Assembly: GCA_028565715.1 (NCBI GenBank)
Contig: JAOXYC010233570.1
Coordinates: 1 to 10,564 of the forward strand
DNA: 10,564 nt
Reading direction: 5' to 3'
Source of the DNA: Phoronis pallida
Taxonomy: Eukaryota; Phoronida; Phoronidae
Shown: positions 8,090 to 10,564 of the stretch, in pieces
Layout of the letters: each line of letters opens with the position of its first letter
Position numbering within the stretch: position 1 is the stretch's first letter
Translations under genes and position numbers: made by a program
Notes under the pieces: model-generated
Databases searched by the model: none
The model's input: the letters and a program-made list of their open reading frames with translations, nothing else
What the model was told of the DNA's origin: nothing

Positions 8090-8468
8090 CAAGATTTTCA
8101 AAAACGGCTTGAGATAATCCTCTAAAAAGTTAAGAGTGGATTTTGCCAGTACAGAATTAGTATTTGGTTTCTCAGTTTAGTTTTGACAGGTGTGCGAGAT
8201 ATGGGATAGCAAAAATCAAGACTGCAATTTTTTGACCAAAAAACAAAAATATTGAGAGTCTTGGTTTTTGAGACTTTAGTTCTCGTACACCAGGCAATAT
8301 TTTACAAAACTGACAAACCATTTGCAATGTCTTTGATATAAGAGTATGCTCCGAAATTTTCAATGGAATATCTTGAGCCGTTTTTAAGAATCGAGGTTCC
8401 AAATTCTAAAATTCCAAAAAATCGGAATTTCCCCAAAAATTGTCATATTTCTGAAGATATGATAATAT
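8090..8468. other. Intronic stretch, nothing assigned
   Basis: AT-rich sequence between the Penelope fragments and the first SINE. Around 8392-8445 there are short AAATTCNNAAATTCC-type repeats. Frames at 8172-8402 and 8363-8587 show no motif. Confidence 0.3.
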
Positions 8469-8638
8469 GTCTCGGCTTGTTGGCTTCGATGGCTCAGTGG
8501 CAGAACGTCGGTCTAGTAATCCGAAGGTCCTGGGTTCGAGCCCCAATCGGCCATGAAACATTTTTCAAAAACATTTTCCTTAGTTGAGGGAATTAAGTCA
8601 CGTGATGTGACCAAATAGTTGCTTGAACAGATTCATAA
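8469..8638 (+). repeat. tRNA-derived SINE, copy 1
   Basis: This and the copy at 8715-8885 share about 170 bp in the same orientation. The layout is a leader GTCTCGGCTNGTTGGCTTCG, a tRNA-Thr-like head, then a tRNA-unrelated tail with TTGAGGGAATTA and the GTCACGTGATGTGAC palindrome. The shared leader and tail extend well beyond a tRNA, and sequence between the copies (8639-8714) is not shared with the flank of copy 2. This fits two SINE insertions better than a tandem tRNA cluster. Box A (TGGCTCAGTGG) and box B (GGTTCGAGCCC) are present. Confidence 0.65.
8483..8553 (+). tRNA. tRNA-Thr(AGT)-like head of SINE copy 1 (degenerate)
   Basis: The anticodon loop CTAGTAA gives AGT, as in eukaryotic tRNA-Thr. 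The anticodon stem TCGG/CCGA and T-arm CTGGG-TTCGAGC-CCCAA are visible. The D-stem has one mismatch (GCTC/GAAC), and a base is missing in the 3' acceptor strand relative to copy 2 (TCGGCC against TCGGGCC). The D-loop keeps GG. A T5 run 5-9 bases after the body (CATTTTTC) could stop Pol III. It is probably a tRNA relic, not a working tRNA. Confidence 0.4.
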
Positions 8639-8714
8639 ATATTTATAATCAAGTTTCTATATTGAAACCACCAAGAGTTCGGGCGAGATGCCCAATATAT
8701 GAAAAATGTATCGT

Positions 8715-8885
8715 GTCTCGGCTAGTTGGCTTCGATGGCTCAGCCGCAGAGCGTCGGTCTAGTAATCCGAAGGTCCTGGGTTCGATCCCCAGTCGGGCCT
8801 TGAAACATTCTTAAAAAACATTTTCCTCAGTTGAGGGAATTAGGTCACGTGATGTGACCAAATAGTTGCTTGCACAGGTTCATAA
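8715..8885 (+). repeat. tRNA-derived SINE, copy 2
   Basis: Second copy of the repeat at 8469-8638, 246 bp downstream in the same orientation. Its tail carries the complete palindrome GGTCACGTGATGTGACC, where copy 1 has A for the second G. Box B here is GGTTCGATCCC. It abuts the GC-rich repeat through CATAATTATAATATGA. No convincing target-site duplication was found. Confidence 0.65.
8729..8800 (+). tRNA. tRNA-Thr(AGT)-like head of SINE copy 2
   Basis: Folds as a 71-base cloverleaf plus T discriminator. Acceptor GCTTCGA/TCGGGCC has one mismatch and two G-T pairs; the D-arm is GCTC-AGCCGCA-GAGC; the anticodon arm has loop CTAGTAA (AGT, Thr); the T-arm CTGGG-TTCGATC-CCCAG is perfect. The D-loop has CC where almost all tRNAs have GG, and no T-run follows closely. 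A SINE head is more likely than a functional tRNA gene, although a scanner may report it. Confidence 0.45.
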
Positions 8886-8895
8886 TTATAATATG

Positions 8896-9241
8896 ACCAG
8901 ATGTGTGACCCGCGCTTCGCTGCGGCCGGGGTGTGCGCGTGCTTCGCACGTGCACACCCCTTGCACATGCACACCCCGTTACCTAGACCCACCTCGACTT
9001 TTACCGACTTTTCCCGCGCTCCGCGCGCTCTTGCCCCTGCGGAGTGTTCGCGTGCTTCGCACGTGCAAACCCTGTGCACATGAACACCCCATTGCCTTGA
9101 CCAACCTTGACTTTTCCCGACTTTCCGCGCCCCGGAACTGCACGTTCAGGCACGTGCACACCCCGTGCACATGCACACCTCGTCACTTTGAGTCACCTCG
9201 ACTCGGACAGACGGACACACACACAGACACACGCAGACACA
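8896..9241. repeat. GC-rich imperfect repeat units with a GACAGACGGACAC tail
   Basis: Three diverged units begin at about 8938, 9051 and 9143. Each has GCACGTGCACACCCC-like sequence, the first two with the hairpin CGTGCTTCGCACG, then TGCACATGCACACC and, downstream, CCTCGACTTTT or CTTGACTTTT. The block ends in a (GACACACA)-type simple tail at 9203-9240 and ATTTTCATA. GC content is far above the flanks. A repeated GC-rich 3' region followed by a short simple tail resembles 3' ends of some invertebrate non-LTR elements, but no ORF links it to a family. Overlapping frames on both strands here come from base composition. Confidence 0.55.
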
Positions 9242-9490
9242 TTTTCATACTTCGATAATATATGATTTTCGGGTTTTGTAAAAAAAAAACTTTTGAAAAT
9301 TAACCTCCCACGTGTCCTTAATAGCCTGGGGCCAGGTAATGTTATGTTACCTGTTAACGCATCACTTCCCGGGTCGCTCATTGCAAAAGTTCTGACAAAT
9401 ACATGCAAGTTCGTATCTTGAGACGACTCGGTGTTTATTTTGAAAAAGTAAGATTAGTCACTAACTGTGAATAAAACATATTATACAAAC
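9242..9490. other. Intron just after the MAM-like exon
   Basis: AT-rich with an A-run near 9280. It has a small hairpin AGGTAA-TGTTATG-TTACCT at 9335-9353. No exon is supported. Confidence 0.3.
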
Positions 9491-9569
9491 CACAGAGTTT
9501 GCTGGAAACATCATCAAGAAAATGTCCAGCAGTAACCACATCTCTCTCGTTAGTCGCTTCGAAAATTAC
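9491..9569 (-). CDS. Exon: C-terminal end of a MAM-like domain
   Basis: The minus strand encodes 26 residues plus one base, beginning VIFEATNERD and containing GHFLDDVSSKLC. This matches the last strand pair of MAM domains, where a (Q)V-FEA segment is followed by G-x-x-x-DD(I/V)S and a closing Cys. The acceptor is ttccag|G (phase 0). The donor is TGTG|GTTTGT (phase 1), which is an unusual donor but in phase with the next exon. The pyrimidine tract is weak. Only about 26 of the usual 160 MAM residues are present, and I found no other MAM exon between here and the right edge. The exon may be genuine with its partners outside the window, or a leftover from an older domain. The continuous join to the linker exon argues for a real exon. 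Confidence 0.55.
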
Positions 9570-10197
9570 CTGGAAGTTTTAAATCATCAATCATTTTTGA
9601 AGGGCCATTTTATTCGGTATACTGTAGTACATTTCTTGATAAGCTGGACGGACTGTCAAGACTTAGACATCAGTGAGCAGTAAATTTCAGCTATTCTGAG
9701 TAATGGATTCATAAGACTTTAAAAACCGTGGAAATTTGCGTTTGGCATTATTCATGAATAGTTAAAAATTAATAATCTTTAATGCTGATAAATCGTTAGT
9801 TGCAATGTTTGGAACTGAAAACACACATATCAAACATTTTGAAATGTTGTCCATGTTGTAATTAAAAAGAAAACGAGACTGTTTAAAATCCTACAGTAGT
9901 ATTAATTCTGACTAGTCTCAAAGTAAGACTACTTCATTGTCACATGATGTGCCCAAAATTTGGCATTTGTTTTCGATTTTTTTTTTGTAAACAGCACCAT
10001 CTATATCCGGCTACAAATAGAATACAAACGGGGGACATAAGTAACTGGACAATACTACGAACAAAAAAATTTGTCAACATTCATCTTGAAATATACTCGT
10101 CAACAAAAGTTTGGAAACTTTTTTCCACATTCCTCCCCTGACTTTATTGTTGATGTGTTCTGATCATATAGTATATCAATGGAAAGCTTATTCAATT
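9570..10197. other. AT-rich sequence upstream of the MAM-like exon
   Basis: Searched on the minus strand for further MAM exons or a signal-peptide exon; none was found. A plus-strand frame at 9944-10141 has no motif. Confidence 0.35.
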
Positions 10198-10216
10198 GTA
10201 TTTATTTATTTATTGA
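10198..10216 (-). promoter_or_regulatory. Clustered AATAAA poly(A) signals
   Basis: The minus strand has overlapping AATAAATAAATAAAT. It lies about 70-90 nt beyond the double stop of the open frame at 10291-10488, a normal distance for a 3' UTR. It could also be simple TTTA repeat sequence. Confidence 0.35.
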
Positions 10217-10287
10217 TCACAACCCCCAAAATTGAGGAGTAAAATACAATAAATTTAAAACAATTCTAAAACAAAGTACTGTCAGAG

Positions 10288-10562
10288 TTATTAAAATGCC
10301 CGAGTTAAAAGGCGAACCAAGTTATAATCTAATACACTATAATCCTCTTTGAATAATAGACATTTTAATGAATCTACAATACCATCAGGCATTACACCAT
10401 CACATTTCAAAACTACTCTAAAATGTCCACACAACGCAACCATAATTGCCGAAAATCCCGCTGAGATAATCCTTTCAATAAGTGTACCTTAACGTAAGTG
10501 TGAACGTTGCGATTAAGGCTATTTTTGGCACTTTTTGAACATAGATTTCTCCGCAATGAGTG
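10288..10562 (-). pseudogene. Possible 3' end or relic of another gene (two overlapping frames)
   Basis: On the minus strand one frame is open from 10562 to a TAG at 10413-10415 and includes VHLLKGLSQRDFRQLWLRC. Another is open from 10488 to TAA at 10291-10293 (with a second TAA at 10288) and includes VVLKCDGVMPDGIVDSLKCL and VLDYNLVRLLTRAF. The first half followed by the second reads like one helical domain split by a frameshift near 10420-10450; a death-fold module such as DED is a possibility by pattern only. Alternatively a terminal exon starts after ttatctcag at about 10461 (phase 1). AATAAA signals follow the stop. Product unknown. Confidence 0.3.
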
Positions 10563-10564
10563 GT

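Larger units (their letters stand above)
2351..9569 (-). other. Mosaic extracellular gene, 3' part: MAM(end)-S/T linker-FN3x3-CUB-CCP
   Basis: Gene-level entry. Seven minus-strand exons (9491-9569, 6535-6606, 5966-6241, 5260-5511, 4602-4868, 2956-3309, 2407-2621) sum to 1515 nt and join without a frame break. Every intron starts GT, ends AG on the minus strand and is phase 1; each junction codon is G plus two bases from the next exon (GAA, GAC, GAC, GAG, GAT, GTT). Introns are about 2884, 293, 454, 391, 1292 and 334 nt. MAM, FN3, CUB and CCP are extracellular disulfide or beta-sandwich modules found in adhesion, matrix and immune-recognition proteins. The protein stops directly after CCP with no membrane segment, so a secreted product is the simplest reading. 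The start, signal peptide and most of MAM are not seen. No exact orthologue is recognised, so no symbol is given. Confidence 0.85.

Noticed and set aside
8483-8800. Two functional tandem tRNA-Thr genes
   Set aside because: One has a damaged acceptor and D-stem, the other lacks the D-loop GG, and both share about 100 bp beyond the tRNA body, which fits SINEs better.
8840-9258. Five overlapping open frames on both strands
   Set aside because: Caused by GC-rich repeat units with few stop codons; no consistent codon pattern or domain.
9193-9408. Possible minus-strand start exon MSDPGSDALT with donor ACAG|GTAACA
   Set aside because: The phase-1 donor is attractive, but there is no signal peptide, the segment is ten residues long, and it lies downstream of the MAM-like exon, so it would not fit the same transcript except as an alternative start.

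Overview
The window looks like a piece of an invertebrate animal genome. It is AT-rich and intron-rich, and it carries an extracellular mosaic gene with one domain per exon, set among transposon debris (foldback MITE-like elements, Penelope-like fragments, a tRNA-derived SINE pair). No bacterial gene organisation is visible. The domain mix (MAM, FN3, CUB, CCP) and repeat types fit a marine deuterostome such as an amphioxus or hemichordate, but I cannot fix the phylum from sequence alone.

The main content is the 3' part of one minus-strand gene. Reading right to left, seven exons join into a single open frame of 1515 nt (504 codons plus stop): the C-terminal end of a MAM-like domain (9491-9569), a Ser/Thr-rich linker (6535-6606), three fibronectin type III domains (5966-6241, 5260-5511, 4602-4868), a CUB domain (2956-3309) and a terminal CCP/Sushi domain with a stop codon (2407-2621). 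A poly(A) signal lies 51 nt past the stop. All six internal junctions are phase 1 with GT/AG borders. The product is probably a secreted or N-terminally anchored adhesion or recognition protein. Its N-terminus lies beyond the window or was not found.

Most of the rest is repeats. A 470-bp near-palindrome bounded by TTAA lies at 452-929. A 371-bp C/G-tipped MITE with an 8-bp target duplication lies at 1721-2107. A nested palindromic element built on GAAAGAGCGCCCATGGGCGC fills 3697-4505 in the FN3-CUB intron. A 28-bp hairpin lies in the FN3-FN3 intron (5623-5693). The 2.9-kb MAM-to-linker intron holds two head-to-head Penelope-like fragments (RT on minus, GIY-YIG on plus), two copies of a tRNA-Thr-headed SINE, and a GC-rich hairpin repeat with a simple-sequence tail.

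At the right edge (10288-10562, minus strand) two overlapping open frames end in a double stop followed by clustered AATAAA signals. This may be the 3' end or relic of another gene. The left 450 bp and the stretches 930-1720, 6607-7225, 8090-8468 and 9570-10197 show nothing I can assign.
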